From assembly GCF_008000935.1 (NCBI RefSeq), contig NZ_CP042831.1:62001-126000 (forward strand): 64,000 bases of DNA, read 5' to 3'. The stretch's first letter is position 1. The number at the start of each line of letters is the position of its first letter. The stretch comes from Flavobacterium alkalisoli. Its GTDB lineage: Bacteria > Bacteroidota > Bacteroidia > Flavobacteriales > Flavobacteriaceae. The position numbers and the translations under genes are program-made. The notes beneath the pieces were generated by a model. It worked only from the letters and a program-made list of their open reading frames with translations, did no database searches and was not told the origin of the DNA. Positions 37,002 to 46,363 of this stretch are shown here, piece by piece.

Positions 37002-37903
37002 CAAAAGCAGTAAAAAAACAAGCACTTGGAAGAGGATTATCGGCATTATTAAAAGACCCTGAAAACGACATCAAGTCGGTTGAGGATAAAAATGCAGATA
37101 AGGTTGTAGGTAACATCATAGAGCTTGAGATTGATGCTATAGAGATAAACCCTTTTCAGCCAAGAACTAACTTTAACGAAGAAACACTACAGGAATTAAG
37201 CACCTCTATTAAAGAATTAGGGGTTATACAGCCTATTACCGTAAGAAAACTGGACTACAACAAATACCAGCTAATTTCGGGAGAGCGTCGTTTACGCGCT
37301 TCTAAAATGGCCGGGCTTGAAACCGTACCGGCTTATATAAGACTTGCAAACGATAATGAATCGCTTGTAATGGCTCTTGTAGAAAATATTCAGCGTCATG
37401 ACCTTGACCCTATAGAGATTGCACTTTCCTACCAAAGACTTATAGACGAAATTCAGCTTACACAGGAACAAATGAGTGATCGTGTAGGTAAAAAGCGTTC
37501 TACTATTGCAAACTACCTTCGTTTACTTAAACTGGACCCAATAATCCAGACAGGTATTCGTGATGGTTTTATATCAATGGGCCACGGCCGTGCAATAATA
37601 AATATTGAGGACCAGGATGCTCAGGCAAATATTTACCAGAAAATAGTTAGCGGAAACCTGTCAGTTAGGGAAACCGAAGCCTTGGTTAAGGCATATCAGG
37701 AAAGCCTTAAGCCGGGTGCAGATAAAAATACTACTGTTAAAGCGAATGGTTTTGCGGTTGAAGAAGAGCAGAAAAAAAGCATAACTGAATTCTTTGGCGC
37801 AAAAGTTGATGTAAAGGTGGATGCAAAAGGTAAAGGTAAAATTACCATTCCTTTTCATTCAGAAGAAGATTTCAACAGGATTATTAAACTTATTAAAGGT
37901 TAG
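36998..37903 (+). CDS. parB: Chromosome-partitioning protein ParB
   Basis: 301 aa. The N-terminus KQALGRGLSALLKD is typical of chromosomal ParB. The CTP-binding/ParB-N domain (about 45-135) has NPFQPRTNF and LISGERRLRA; the helix-turn-helix region (about 140-220) has EQMSDRVGKKRSTIANYLRLL. The C-terminal dimerisation domain is at about 250-301. It binds parS and loads onto DNA as a clamp. It overlaps parA by 4 bp and the next gene by 1 bp, so translation is probably coupled. Confidence 0.96.
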   Translation: MTKAVKKQALGRGLSALLKDPENDIKSVEDKNADKVVGNIIELEIDAIEINPFQPRTNFNEETLQELSTSIKELGVIQPITVRKLDYNKYQLISGERRLRASKMAGLETVPAYIRLANDNESLVMALVENIQRHDLDPIEIALSYQRLIDEIQLTQEQMSDRVGKKRSTIANYLRLLKLDPIIQTGIRDGFISMGHGRAIINIEDQDAQANIYQKIVSGNLSVRETEALVKAYQESLKPGADKNTTVKANGFAVEEEQKKSITEFFGAKVDVKVDAKGKGKITIPFHSEEDFNRIIKLIKG

Positions 37904-38472
37904 TGAAAAATTTACTTTCAATATTTATTTTATTTATCTCATCAATATCCTTTGCTCAGGAAACTCAAACCGAGGAACAATTAAGGGTAGACATGAACAC
38001 CGAAGTAAGTTCTAATTCATACACTATAGATCCCCTTGCCCCTTCTAAAGCTGCATTTTATTCGGCTGTAGTACCGGGACTTGGACAGGCTTACAATAAA
38101 AAATACTGGAAAATCCCTTTAGTTGCTGCCGGTATAGGTATTCCGCTTTATTACTATTCATGGAACAATAACAAATACCATGAATACAGAGATGCCTATA
38201 AAACTACTTTAGCCGGAGGCACCGTAACAGGTGAACTGGCGAACCTCAGTCAGGACAACTTAATAAGAGGACAAAAATTCCATCAAAGAAACAGAGACCT
38301 CTCATTGCTTATAGCAGTGGGAGTTTATGTTTTAAATATAGTTGACGCTAATGTTGACGCCCACCTTATGCAGTTTAACGTAAACGATAATTTGAGTTTA
38401 AGACCCGAACTGCAACAAAATCAGATAGATTATAAACACAATATGGGTATATCCCTTAGTTACCAATTTTAA
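37903..38472 (+). CDS. DUF5683 domain-containing membrane protein
   Basis: 189 aa from a GTG start that shares one base with the parB stop codon. A signal peptide (about 1-18, ending SFAQ) is followed by the DUF5683 region with SKAAFYSAVVPGLGQAYNKKYWKIP, two hydrophobic segments (about 65-82 and 128-148) and a C-terminal strand ending SLSYQF, as in outer-membrane-associated proteins. It sits between parB and dapB, a usual place for this family in flavobacteria. Function unknown. The next ATG lies well inside the signal peptide's downstream region, so the GTG start is needed to keep the signal sequence. Confidence 0.85.
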   Translation: MKNLLSIFILFISSISFAQETQTEEQLRVDMNTEVSSNSYTIDPLAPSKAAFYSAVVPGLGQAYNKKYWKIPLVAAGIGIPLYYYSWNNNKYHEYRDAYKTTLAGGTVTGELANLSQDNLIRGQKFHQRNRDLSLLIAVGVYVLNIVDANVDAHLMQFNVNDNLSLRPELQQNQIDYKHNMGISLSYQF

Positions 38473-38475
38473 ATT

Positions 38476-39177
38476 ATGAAGATTGCACTTTTAGGCTACG
38501 GAAAAATGGGAAAAGTAATCGAAAGGATTGCTTTGGAAAGAGGCCATGAAATTGTATTGAGAAAATCAGGACAGGACACTTTTAACGGACTTGAAAATGC
38601 CGATGTGGCTATCGAATTCAGTATCCCTGATGCAGCCGTTGAGAACATAACAGAATGTTTTAACCGTAATGTACCTGTTATCTCAGGAACTACAGGCTGG
38701 CTGGAACATTACCCGGAAGTTGCAAAACTTTGTGAGGAAAAAAGCGGGGCTTTTATTTATGGTTCTAACTTTAGTCTTGGCGTAAATATATTCTTCCAGC
38801 TTAACGAGTATCTTGCTAAAATGATGAGCAAGCTTACTCAATATAAAGTATCTATGGAAGAGATACACCACACTCAAAAGCTTGATGCACCAAGCGGTAC
38901 TGCCATAAGCCTTGCAAAAGGAGTTATTGAAAACTCTAATTACTCAAGCTGGGCATTAGAAAATGCTAAAGAAGATGAAATACTTATAGATGCTAAACGT
39001 ATTGAAAACGTTCCAGGCACACATAGTATATTCTATGACTCTGAAGTAGACTCTATAGAAATTAAACATACAGCCCACAGCCGCGAAGGTTTTGCTTTGG
39101 GATCTGTAGTGGCAGCCGAGTGGATTTTAGGCAAAAAAGGTATTTTTACAATGAAAGATGTTTTGGACTTAAAGTAA
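38476..39177 (+). CDS. dapB: 4-hydroxy-tetrahydrodipicolinate reductase
   Basis: 233 aa. The nucleotide-binding motif GYGKMGKV is at residues 7-14, the catalytic EIHHTQKLDAPSGTA near 132-146 and SGTTGW near 74. DapB reduces hydroxy-tetrahydrodipicolinate with NAD(P)H in the lysine and meso-diaminopimelate pathway, and so feeds peptidoglycan synthesis. It follows the DUF5683 gene by 3 bp within the parAB operon. At 233 residues it is shorter than the 270 of enterobacterial enzymes, as is usual in Bacteroidota. Confidence 0.95.
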   Translation: MKIALLGYGKMGKVIERIALERGHEIVLRKSGQDTFNGLENADVAIEFSIPDAAVENITECFNRNVPVISGTTGWLEHYPEVAKLCEEKSGAFIYGSNFSLGVNIFFQLNEYLAKMMSKLTQYKVSMEEIHHTQKLDAPSGTAISLAKGVIENSNYSSWALENAKEDEILIDAKRIENVPGTHSIFYDSEVDSIEIKHTAHSREGFALGSVVAAEWILGKKGIFTMKDVLDLK

Positions 39178-39221
39178 CATTTTTGCAAAAAAACATACAT
39201 ATATAAAAAAACAGTATAAAG

Positions 39222-40925
39222 ATGACACTATTACAATGGTTTATTTTCTTCCTGGCAGTGCAGGTAGTACATTATCTTGGCACCTGGAAATTATATCAAA
39301 AAGCAGGCAGAAAATCATGGGAAGCAGCCGTTCCGGTATACAACGCGGTAGTCTTAATGAAAATAATAAGAAAACCTGTATGGTGGACAATCCTGCTTTT
39401 TATTCCTGTTGTAAATCTTATAATGTTCCCGGTAGTTTGGGTACTTACCTTAAAAAGCTTTGGTAAAAAATCAACATTAGATACTATTTTAGGAATAGTA
39501 ACCCTTGGCCTTTATATCTACTACATAAACTATATGGAAGATGTAAAGTATATTACCCAGGAAGAATATGATGCTGAAAAGAAAAAAGAAAGTACTATAA
39601 GCTCTCTGTTATTTGCTGTAGTTGTTGCTACCATAGTACACACCTATATAATGCAACCTTTCACAATCCCTACCGCTTCATTAGAGAAAACCCTTCTTAT
39701 TGGCGACTTCCTCTTTGTTAGTAAATTCCATTATGGCGCACGTACTCCTATGACTGCTGTTGCAGCACCTATGGTACATGACACAATACCGGTTATTAAT
39801 AAAAAATCATACAGTAACTGGCCACAACTGCCATCGTTCCGTTTACCGGGATTTGAAAACCCTGAGAAAAACGACATTGTTGTGTTTAATTGGCCAACTG
39901 ATACCGTAACAAATTTTAGAGATACTAAAACTGCAGGTTTAAGAAAACCTATAGACAAAAAATCAAACTATGTAAAAAGATGTGTAGGTACTCCGGGAGA
40001 TAACCTATCAATTGTTAACGGAGATGTACATATAAATGGTGAAAAGTTTACCCTTTCTGACAGGGCTAAACTTCAGTACAATCATACTATTTACTCTAAA
40101 AAAGGTGTTACACCACAGTTATTAATAAGTAATGATGTTAAAGAATTTTACCGTACTTATGAAATAAGAAACTTAAGCAGTCAGGCTCAGATTGATGCCT
40201 TAAGACCATATATTACGGGTTACGATGCTAGTACTGAAGGCTTAATTACCATTAAAACTTCGGCCAACGGCCTTCCATATTCTGTAATACAAAGCTATCA
40301 GATCAATGCACAAGAAGTAGCTGATTACCAGATGACAGCAAATCTTACTCTGGAAAAAGCTGAAAAGCTTAGAGCAGTTACAGGTATTGATTCAGTAATC
40401 AAATTTGTGAAAAAAAATCAGGGTCTTGAGATGTTCCCTCATACTAAACCAACATGGACCGAAGATAATATGGGACCTATTTATGTTCCTGAAGCTGGCA
40501 AGACGGTTGAACTTAACAGTGAAACACTGCCTTTCTATAAAATGATTATTCAGGAATATGAAGGTAATGACCTTAAAGTAACGGGCAATGAAATCAGAAT
40601 AAACGGAGAAGTAGCTACATCTTATACGTTTAAACAGAATTACTACTGGATGATGGGTGATAATCGCCATAATTCATTAGACAGCCGTTTTTGGGGCTTT
40701 GTTCCTGAAGACCACATAGTAGGTAAACCTGTGTTTATATGGATGAGCCTTGACCAAAACGAATCATGGAAAAACATTGGTAAAAAAGTTCGTTGGGACA
40801 GGATGTTTACTACTGTTAGCGGAAACGGCGAACCGGTATCTTACTTTAAATACTTCCTTATACTGCTTGTAGGCTGGTTTGGGTTTGATTATTTCAGAAA
40901 GAAAAAGAAAAAAGCGAATAGTTAA
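39222..40925 (+). CDS. lepB: Signal peptidase I, long Bacteroidota form
   Basis: 567 aa. Three N-terminal hydrophobic segments (about 1-25, 45-65 and 80-105) precede the membrane-anchored peptidase. The catalytic Ser is S153 in the segment IPTASLEKTLLIGDFLFV, and the general-base Lys is K252 in NYVKRCVGTPGD. A C-terminal box GDNRHNSLDSRFWGFVP is near 483-499, and a last membrane segment is near 545-560. An insertion of about 200 residues between the Lys box and the GDNRHNS box makes it far longer than a typical LepB; this is normal for the phylum. It removes signal peptides of exported proteins such as the T9SS substrates in this window. A terminator follows. Confidence 0.94.
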   Translation: MTLLQWFIFFLAVQVVHYLGTWKLYQKAGRKSWEAAVPVYNAVVLMKIIRKPVWWTILLFIPVVNLIMFPVVWVLTLKSFGKKSTLDTILGIVTLGLYIYYINYMEDVKYITQEEYDAEKKKESTISSLLFAVVVATIVHTYIMQPFTIPTASLEKTLLIGDFLFVSKFHYGARTPMTAVAAPMVHDTIPVINKKSYSNWPQLPSFRLPGFENPEKNDIVVFNWPTDTVTNFRDTKTAGLRKPIDKKSNYVKRCVGTPGDNLSIVNGDVHINGEKFTLSDRAKLQYNHTIYSKKGVTPQLLISNDVKEFYRTYEIRNLSSQAQIDALRPYITGYDASTEGLITIKTSANGLPYSVIQSYQINAQEVADYQMTANLTLEKAEKLRAVTGIDSVIKFVKKNQGLEMFPHTKPTWTEDNMGPIYVPEAGKTVELNSETLPFYKMIIQEYEGNDLKVTGNEIRINGEVATSYTFKQNYYWMMGDNRHNSLDSRFWGFVPEDHIVGKPVFIWMSLDQNESWKNIGKKVRWDRMFTTVSGNGEPVSYFKYFLILLVGWFGFDYFRKKKKKANS

Positions 40926-40945
40926 AATAATATTTTAAAAGTCTA

Positions 40946-40953
40946 TAAATTTG
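40946..40953 (+). promoter_or_regulatory. TAnnTTTG -7 element in front of the WbqC-like gene
   Basis: TAAATTTG fits the -7 consensus and overlaps the first base of the lepB terminator stem. Transcription starting about 7 bp downstream would begin within the hairpin, so the new transcript would not be terminated by it. Confidence 0.5.
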
Positions 40954-40986
40954 AAGATTGGCAATTCTGTCAATCTTCAGTTTTTT
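40953..40986 (+). terminator. Terminator of lepB
   Basis: GAAGATTG (40953-40960) and CAATCTTC (40971-40978) form an 8-bp stem followed by AG and six T. The next start codon lies only 12 bp behind the T-run. Confidence 0.85.
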
Positions 40987-40998
40987 AAATACGTACTC

Positions 40999-41613
40999 AT
41001 GAGCATTTTAATTCATCCTACATATTTTCCTTCTATCAGCCACTTTGTTGCAATGGTAAAGGCAGATAAAATTGTTTTTGAAGTTGAAGATAATTTTCAG
41101 AAACAAACCAACAGGAACAGGATGTACATATACAGTCCAAACGGAATACAGCTTTTAAATATACCTGTTAAACACAACAAGGAAAGTAATCATCAAAAGT
41201 TTAAGGACGTAAAGATTGAGGATGCTTTCGACTGGCAAAAACAGCACTTTAAGTCGCTTGAAGCTGCTTACCGCACTTCTCCCTTCTTTGAGTACTTTGA
41301 AGACGACATAAGGCCTGTATTTGAAAAAAAACATACTTTTATGATGGATCTTAATTTCCAGATAATGGAAATTATTACTGATTGCTTAGGAATGGATTTC
41401 TCTTACGACAAAACTGAAGAATATTTCCGTGAGGTAAATGATGTACAGGACCTGAGATATCTTACTAACGGCAAGAAAGACACATCTTCATTTGATGCCT
41501 ATACTCAGGTATTTGAAGAAAAACATGGGTTTATAAATAATCTTAGCATATTAGACCTGTTATTTAATGAAGGTCGTTACGCGATGGATTATTTAAAGAA
41601 CCAGGCTTTATAA
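40999..41613 (+). CDS. WbqC-like family protein
   Basis: 204 aa from the ATG at 40999; an in-frame TTG at 40951 lies inside the lepB terminator and is unlikely. The sequence PTYFPSISHFVAM near the N-terminus and the PVKHN, FKDVKIED and YRTSPFFEYFEDD motifs place it in the WbqC-like family. The name comes from O-antigen clusters; no enzyme activity is established that I can name. It lies behind lepB but is separated by a hairpin, with a possible promoter of its own. Its 3' end meets the opposite gene with a 3-bp gap. Confidence 0.85.
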   Translation: MSILIHPTYFPSISHFVAMVKADKIVFEVEDNFQKQTNRNRMYIYSPNGIQLLNIPVKHNKESNHQKFKDVKIEDAFDWQKQHFKSLEAAYRTSPFFEYFEDDIRPVFEKKHTFMMDLNFQIMEIITDCLGMDFSYDKTEEYFREVNDVQDLRYLTNGKKDTSSFDAYTQVFEEKHGFINNLSILDLLFNEGRYAMDYLKNQAL

Positions 41614-41616
41614 ATT

Positions 41617-42657
41617 TTACTTATCTATTTCTTTCTTCTCAAAGCCAAGGCGTGCCATAATAGGATAATGGTCTGAATTTACAAACATGTCGTATGTTTT
41701 AAATTCTTTTACCTCAAGTGTATCGTCTGCAAAAATATAGTCTATCCTGGCCGGATAGTATTTGTAATTATATGACTTGCCAAAACCGCTTCCGGCCTCT
41801 TCAAAAGCATCTTTCATATCCCCTCTTATACTCCTGTAGACATAAGAGAACGCGCTGTTGTTTAAGTCACCGCATATAATCATCGGATGTTTACATTCTT
41901 TCTTGTGTTGCTGTAACATCTCCGCCTGTAACTGCTGCTCTTTAAAAGCTTCGCTAAGCCTCCTGAAAATTACTTTGGACTTCTCCTCATCAATCTTTTC
42001 ATGAATATCAGGGCTTATCTTAACCGACTGCAAATGCATACTGTAAAATCTAAGCGTATCATTGCCCTTTTTTATATCGGCAAATATTACATTGTTTCCC
42101 GTATTAGGAAAATCTATATTACCGGTATTAATAATAGGATATTTAGAAAAAATAGCCTGCTGGCTCTTCCCCTTTTCATGATATATATATTTATATATAA
42201 AGCCTTCAAAAAGCCCTTCTCCCCGCTTATTATACTCCTGAAGGCATAATACATCGGGCTTTTTTTCCTTAACGAAATAAGATATCTTTTGTGGCACAAT
42301 GGTATCATCAATCCACTCATAAAGATTAAACATCCTTACGTTATAACTCATGAGTACAAAATCATCATTCTCAGTTTCCTGGCTTTCTGAAGAGAAACGA
42401 TATAGCTTACTTACAAAGGTTATTCCTAATAGAAGTACAAGCCCCGAAAGCAGCATCTGTCTTTTGGTTTGCAGCAGCCAGTACATAAAAAAGATAAAGT
42501 TAAGCACCAATAACAGCGGCAGTATTAAAGTAAATACCGACAATAGCGGAAAAAGCTTTGGCGCTAAAAAAGGAAGTATATAGGCAGCAAAAGTTAATAT
42601 GGTTAATACCATATTAAAGAAAAACATAAGCTTGTTAAACCAGGATAGGTTTTTCAT
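41617..42657 (-). CDS. Endonuclease/exonuclease/phosphatase-family protein with membrane anchor
   Basis: 346 aa. Three hydrophobic segments (about 8-28, 36-62 and 70-90) anchor the protein; the catalytic domain follows (about 98-340). The metal and catalytic motifs of the EEP fold are present: MSYNVRMFN, LCLQEYNKRG, ICGDLNNSAF, RIDYIFADD and SDHYPIMARL. The His of the SDHYP box and Asp of GDLNN are intact, so it should be active. Substrates in this family range from DNA to phospholipids; none can be assigned. It is the last gene of the mutL-rhomboid-rhomboid run, 24 bp after the second rhomboid. Confidence 0.88.
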   Translation of the reverse strand: MKNLSWFNKLMFFFNMVLTILTFAAYILPFLAPKLFPLLSVFTLILPLLLVLNFIFFMYWLLQTKRQMLLSGLVLLLGITFVSKLYRFSSESQETENDDFVLMSYNVRMFNLYEWIDDTIVPQKISYFVKEKKPDVLCLQEYNKRGEGLFEGFIYKYIYHEKGKSQQAIFSKYPIINTGNIDFPNTGNNVIFADIKKGNDTLRFYSMHLQSVKISPDIHEKIDEEKSKVIFRRLSEAFKEQQLQAEMLQQHKKECKHPMIICGDLNNSAFSYVYRSIRGDMKDAFEEAGSGFGKSYNYKYYPARIDYIFADDTLEVKEFKTYDMFVNSDHYPIMARLGFEKKEIDK

Positions 42658-42681
42658 GGGGGAGCTTGTTTATCGGTTAAA

Positions 42682-43587
42682 TTACTTACCTGCTTTACTT
42701 AAAAAATCTTTTTCCTCTTTTGTAAGGCTCTCATAGCCCGACTTACTAATCTTATCTAATATATCGTCTATTCTTTTTTGGGTAATATCTTTAGGCTGAT
42801 TTGTAAGAGATGATGCAGGCCTGGAAACATTATTATTTTTATATACCTTTTTAAAAGGTGTCTTTTTCTTAGGTTTAAACAAGTTAGCAAAAAAATCGAT
42901 TACCGAAGTTACAATACTACTAAGATCGGTTCCGTTTTGCAATAGCCTTATATAAATATATCCAAAAAGAGCACCTCCCAAGTGTGCGATATGCCCACCT
43001 GCATTAGATCCAGAAGCCTGTATAAGATCCAGTATTACAAATACAACAGCAATATGCCATAACTTAACGGTACCTATAAGCATAAGCCTAACCTGATAAT
43101 AAGGCTGATAAACTGCCGTAGCAATAAGAACCGTCATAACAGCTGCTGAAGCACCTACCATTTTGCTCCCTCCTACACTAAAAGCAGGCAGTAGATTATA
43201 GCTTACTATATATAAAAATCCGGCAAATACACCTCCCAGTATATACATACCAAACATTTGCTTTTGCGTAAAAAAGGTTAAAAACAACCTTCCGGCAAAA
43301 TAGAGCATCATCATATTAAAAAGCAAATGAAATATACCTGCATGCAAAAACATATAAGATATAATAGACCAAGGCTTCCATAATAAGTCTTCAGGATTTG
43401 AAGAAAGGCTAAACCAGTCATTGGTCGATGCAAGATCCCATCTTAGAAAAGATAAATCAACACTAAACAGAGATAAAACACTAAAAAACACCATTGGAAT
43501 AGCAAACAGACCTACATTCCAAAAAATAAGCCTTTGGGTAATGCCTCCTATACGATACTCCATTTTTAAATCATCTAAAATCCCCAT
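42682..43587 (-). CDS. Rhomboid-family intramembrane serine protease with C-terminal extension
   Basis: 301 aa. Six membrane helices are suggested, with YMFLHAGIFHLLFNMMML (helix 2 His and Asn), the Ser motif MVGASAAVM and the catalytic His in GGHIAHLGGALFGY. All residues of the Ser-His dyad are present. A hydrophilic tail (about 225-301) ends in DILDKISKSGYESLTKEEKDFL, an extension common in flavobacterial rhomboids. Rhomboids cut transmembrane helices in the inner membrane; targets here are unknown. It lies 2 bp behind a second rhomboid gene. Confidence 0.92.
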   Translation of the reverse strand: MGILDDLKMEYRIGGITQRLIFWNVGLFAIPMVFFSVLSLFSVDLSFLRWDLASTNDWFSLSSNPEDLLWKPWSIISYMFLHAGIFHLLFNMMMLYFAGRLFLTFFTQKQMFGMYILGGVFAGFLYIVSYNLLPAFSVGGSKMVGASAAVMTVLIATAVYQPYYQVRLMLIGTVKLWHIAVVFVILDLIQASGSNAGGHIAHLGGALFGYIYIRLLQNGTDLSSIVTSVIDFFANLFKPKKKTPFKKVYKNNNVSRPASSLTNQPKDITQKRIDDILDKISKSGYESLTKEEKDFLSKAGK

Positions 43588-43589
43588 AG

Positions 43590-44336
43590 CTAGTTCCAGC
43601 GATTTTTATTAAACTGATTCTTCTTCCAGTACCACATAATGAGGAAACCTACGAGTGCCCCGCCTAAATGGGCAAAATGGGCAACGCCGTCTCCCTGCCC
43701 TATTACTGCATTACCTTTTACCCCCATAAATAAATCAAAAGCCAAAAGTCCGGGTACAAAGTATTTTGCTTTTATAGGTATTGGGAAGAAAATCAACATT
43801 AACTCAGCGTTAGGAAACATAAAAGCAAAAGCAATCATTATTCCGTATAAAGCTCCTGATGCTCCAACTCCGGAAGTCATATATGAGCTTACAAGGTTTT
43901 GTAACTGAATGGGTGAAAGCACATCCTTCCAGGCTACCAGAATTTTCCCTTCATTTAATACACTTAAAATATCTGCTTTAGAATATCCATTCTCTATAAG
44001 CACCTGTAACGCATTATTAAATAAAGCATAATCAATCCCTATGTTAACAAGAGCAGCACCAATACCACATGATAAGTAAAAGAAAAGAAACTTAGATGTT
44101 CCCCAAAAATGTTCCAATGCACTACCAAACATCCAAAGTCCCAACATATTAAACAAAATATGAGGTACATTACCATGCATAAACATATGGGTAACAGGCT
44201 GCCAAAGTTTAAATTCAGGATTTAAAGGAAAATGTAAAGCTAAAAATGAATAAGCTTGCGGAACAACTATTGTCCCTATAAAAAAAAGTATATTTATAAT
44301 AATTAACTGCTTAACAGTTTCGGTAATTCGCATCAT
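43590..44336 (-). CDS. Rhomboid-family intramembrane serine protease
   Basis: 248 aa. Membrane helices carry MFMHGNVPHILFNMLGLW, the catalytic Ser motif GVGASGALYGIM (about 143-154) and the His motif VAHFAHLGGALVGF (about 217-230). Its start (ATGATG) overlaps the mutL stop codon by four bases, so translation is probably coupled. The in-frame second ATG at 44333 is equally possible. Together with the next rhomboid it forms a tandem pair, related but clearly diverged, which suggests an old duplication. Confidence 0.92.
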   Translation of the reverse strand: MMRITETVKQLIIINILFFIGTIVVPQAYSFLALHFPLNPEFKLWQPVTHMFMHGNVPHILFNMLGLWMFGSALEHFWGTSKFLFFYLSCGIGAALVNIGIDYALFNNALQVLIENGYSKADILSVLNEGKILVAWKDVLSPIQLQNLVSSYMTSGVGASGALYGIMIAFAFMFPNAELMLIFFPIPIKAKYFVPGLLAFDLFMGVKGNAVIGQGDGVAHFAHLGGALVGFLIMWYWKKNQFNKNRWN

Positions 44337-46228
44337 AGGGCAAATCGTTTATCTAGGTCTTCCACACTCATGGTGATGAAAGTAGGTTTATTAAAAGGTG
44401 AAACTCCGGGCTCTTTGCAGGCAAAAAGCGAGTTGACCATAGTTTCCTGCTCTTTATCAGAAAGTTGTACCCCTGTCTTAACCGCAAGACTTCTTGCCAT
44501 AGATTTTGCTATGCTGTCGCTTTGGCTAAAACTACTGTCTGGTACTTCCTGCTGTAAATCGTTTAAAAGCTCTTCTAAAAGTATAGAAACCTCGCTTTCT
44601 GTCACGTTTACAGGCAAACCGGAAACCACTATATGGTCGCTGTTAAACTCAGCAAAAACAAAGCCAGTATTTTGTAAAGCTTCCTTCATTTCACTTATTA
44701 TTGCCAGCTCGCTTTTATTAAAGTGAAGGGTAAGTGGGAAAAGCAATTGTTGGCTTGAGCCATGCTGCACGGTAATATTGGCAAGAAACTGCTCATACAA
44801 TATACGCTGATGTGCACGTTTCTGGTCTATTATCACCATTCCCGACTTAATTGGGCTTACTATATATTTCTTATGAATCTGATACGTCTTGTATACCGCC
44901 TGCTCTACATCCTCATCGTTAAAAAGTGAACCTGTCACTTCTTCCGATTCAAAATTCACTTCGGTAATTTCGTCAGATGCAGTATCCAGTCCGTTATATA
45001 AACTTTCCCATGCAGGCATCTTGTCAGCTTTCCTGAAAGACGGCGAAGAATATGAAGACGAAGACGAGCTTCGTGAAGAACCAAACGAAGATGAGGATGA
45101 AGACTTTATCGGAGTATCATCAGCAAAAGGATTAAACGTAGAGTCTACCTGTATGGTAGGCATAGAAACGTCCTTTCCTTCGTAATCATAAGGTGTATCA
45201 AGGGTATTATCCCTTTCAAAATCGAGTACCGGAGCCACATTAAACTGACCCAGGCTATGTTTTATAGACGAACGCAATATGGCATAGAGCGCATGCTCAT
45301 CGTCAAATTTAATTTCTGTTTTTGTAGGGTGTATATTGATATCTATACTGTTTGGCGGAACATCAAGGTATAAGAAATATCCCGGTTGTGTCCCGTCTTT
45401 AAGCAATCCCTCATAAGCAGCCATTACCGCATGATGTAGGTAGCCGCTCTTAATAAACCTGTCGTTTACAAAAAAGAACTGCTCTCCCCTGTTTTTCTTG
45501 GCAAATTCAGGCTTGCAAACAAATCCGTTAATGCTTACTATCTCGGTAGTTTCGTTTACAGGAACTAATTTTTCGTTAGTTCGACCGCCAAAAATATTTA
45601 CAATACGCTGGCGTGTATTTGAAGCGGGAAGGTTAAACATTTCGCTACCGTTATGTATCAGTACAAAATGAATATTGGCATGCGCCATAGCCACCCTTTC
45701 AAACTCATCAACTATATGACGGAATTCAACCGTATCCGATTTAAGGAAATTACGCCTTGCCGGAATATTAAAGAAAAGGTTTTTAATGGAAAACGAAGTA
45801 CCTTTAGGCACTACAGCCACATCCTGGCTTACAAACTTGCTGCCTTCTATAATAAGATGTGTACCCAGTTCGTCCTGTTCCTGTTTGGTTTTCATTTCAA
45901 CATGAGCGATAGCCGCTATAGACGCCAGCGCTTCTCCCCTAAAACCTTTTGTACCAAGGGAAAACAAATCTTCGGCATGGCGTATTTTTGAAGTAGCATG
46001 GCGCTCAAAACACAGTCGGGAATCGGTAACACTCATACCTTTTCCGTTATCTATAACCTGTACTAAGGTTTTTCCTGCATCTTTAACTATAAGTTTTATC
46101 TCTGTTGCGCTTGCATCGACCGAATTTTCCAGTAATTCTTTCACTACCGAAGCCGGCCTTTGTACCACCTCTCCGGCAGCTATCTGGTTGGCAACGTGGT
46201 CAGGAAGAAGTTGGATAATACTCGACAT
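44333..46228 (-). CDS. mutL: DNA mismatch repair protein MutL
   Basis: 631 aa. The GHKL ATPase domain is complete: LLENSVDAS, VIDNGKGM, GTKGFRGEALASIA and the ATP-lid region are all in the first 110 residues, followed by the transducer domain to about 330. A Ser-rich linker (about 375-395) joins the C-terminal dimerisation domain. The endonuclease motif DQHAxxExxxxE is altered to DQKRAHQRILYE (near 468), and the CPHGRP-like motif is replaced by SPFNKPT (near 612), so nicking activity is doubtful. MutL couples MutS mismatch recognition to downstream repair. A TAACTTTG -7 element lies about 33 bp in front of the start. Confidence 0.95.
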   Translation of the reverse strand: MSSIIQLLPDHVANQIAAGEVVQRPASVVKELLENSVDASATEIKLIVKDAGKTLVQVIDNGKGMSVTDSRLCFERHATSKIRHAEDLFSLGTKGFRGEALASIAAIAHVEMKTKQEQDELGTHLIIEGSKFVSQDVAVVPKGTSFSIKNLFFNIPARRNFLKSDTVEFRHIVDEFERVAMAHANIHFVLIHNGSEMFNLPASNTRQRIVNIFGGRTNEKLVPVNETTEIVSINGFVCKPEFAKKNRGEQFFFVNDRFIKSGYLHHAVMAAYEGLLKDGTQPGYFLYLDVPPNSIDINIHPTKTEIKFDDEHALYAILRSSIKHSLGQFNVAPVLDFERDNTLDTPYDYEGKDVSMPTIQVDSTFNPFADDTPIKSSSSSSFGSSRSSSSSSYSSPSFRKADKMPAWESLYNGLDTASDEITEVNFESEEVTGSLFNDEDVEQAVYKTYQIHKKYIVSPIKSGMVIIDQKRAHQRILYEQFLANITVQHGSSQQLLFPLTLHFNKSELAIISEMKEALQNTGFVFAEFNSDHIVVSGLPVNVTESEVSILLEELLNDLQQEVPDSSFSQSDSIAKSMARSLAVKTGVQLSDKEQETMVNSLFACKEPGVSPFNKPTFITMSVEDLDKRFAL

Positions 46229-46260
46229 TGGAAAAGATATAGGATTTAATTGATGAACCT

Positions 46261-46268
46261 CAAAGTTA
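46261..46268 (-). promoter_or_regulatory. TAnnTTTG -7 element for mutL
   Basis: On the minus strand the sequence reads TAACTTTG, a perfect -7 match, 32 bp before the mutL start. No TTG at the usual -33 distance was seen. Confidence 0.5.
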
Positions 46269-46363
46269 AGGAAATATTACAATCCTATAAAGTGGAAATA
46301 AGGGTTATTTCGTAATATTGTTAATTCTATAAATCAAAAACCATTAACACCTTATCATTCAAA

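Noticed and set aside
36000..38500. parS site near parAB
   Set aside because: I looked for a GTTTCACGTGAAAC-type palindrome and found none in this stretch.
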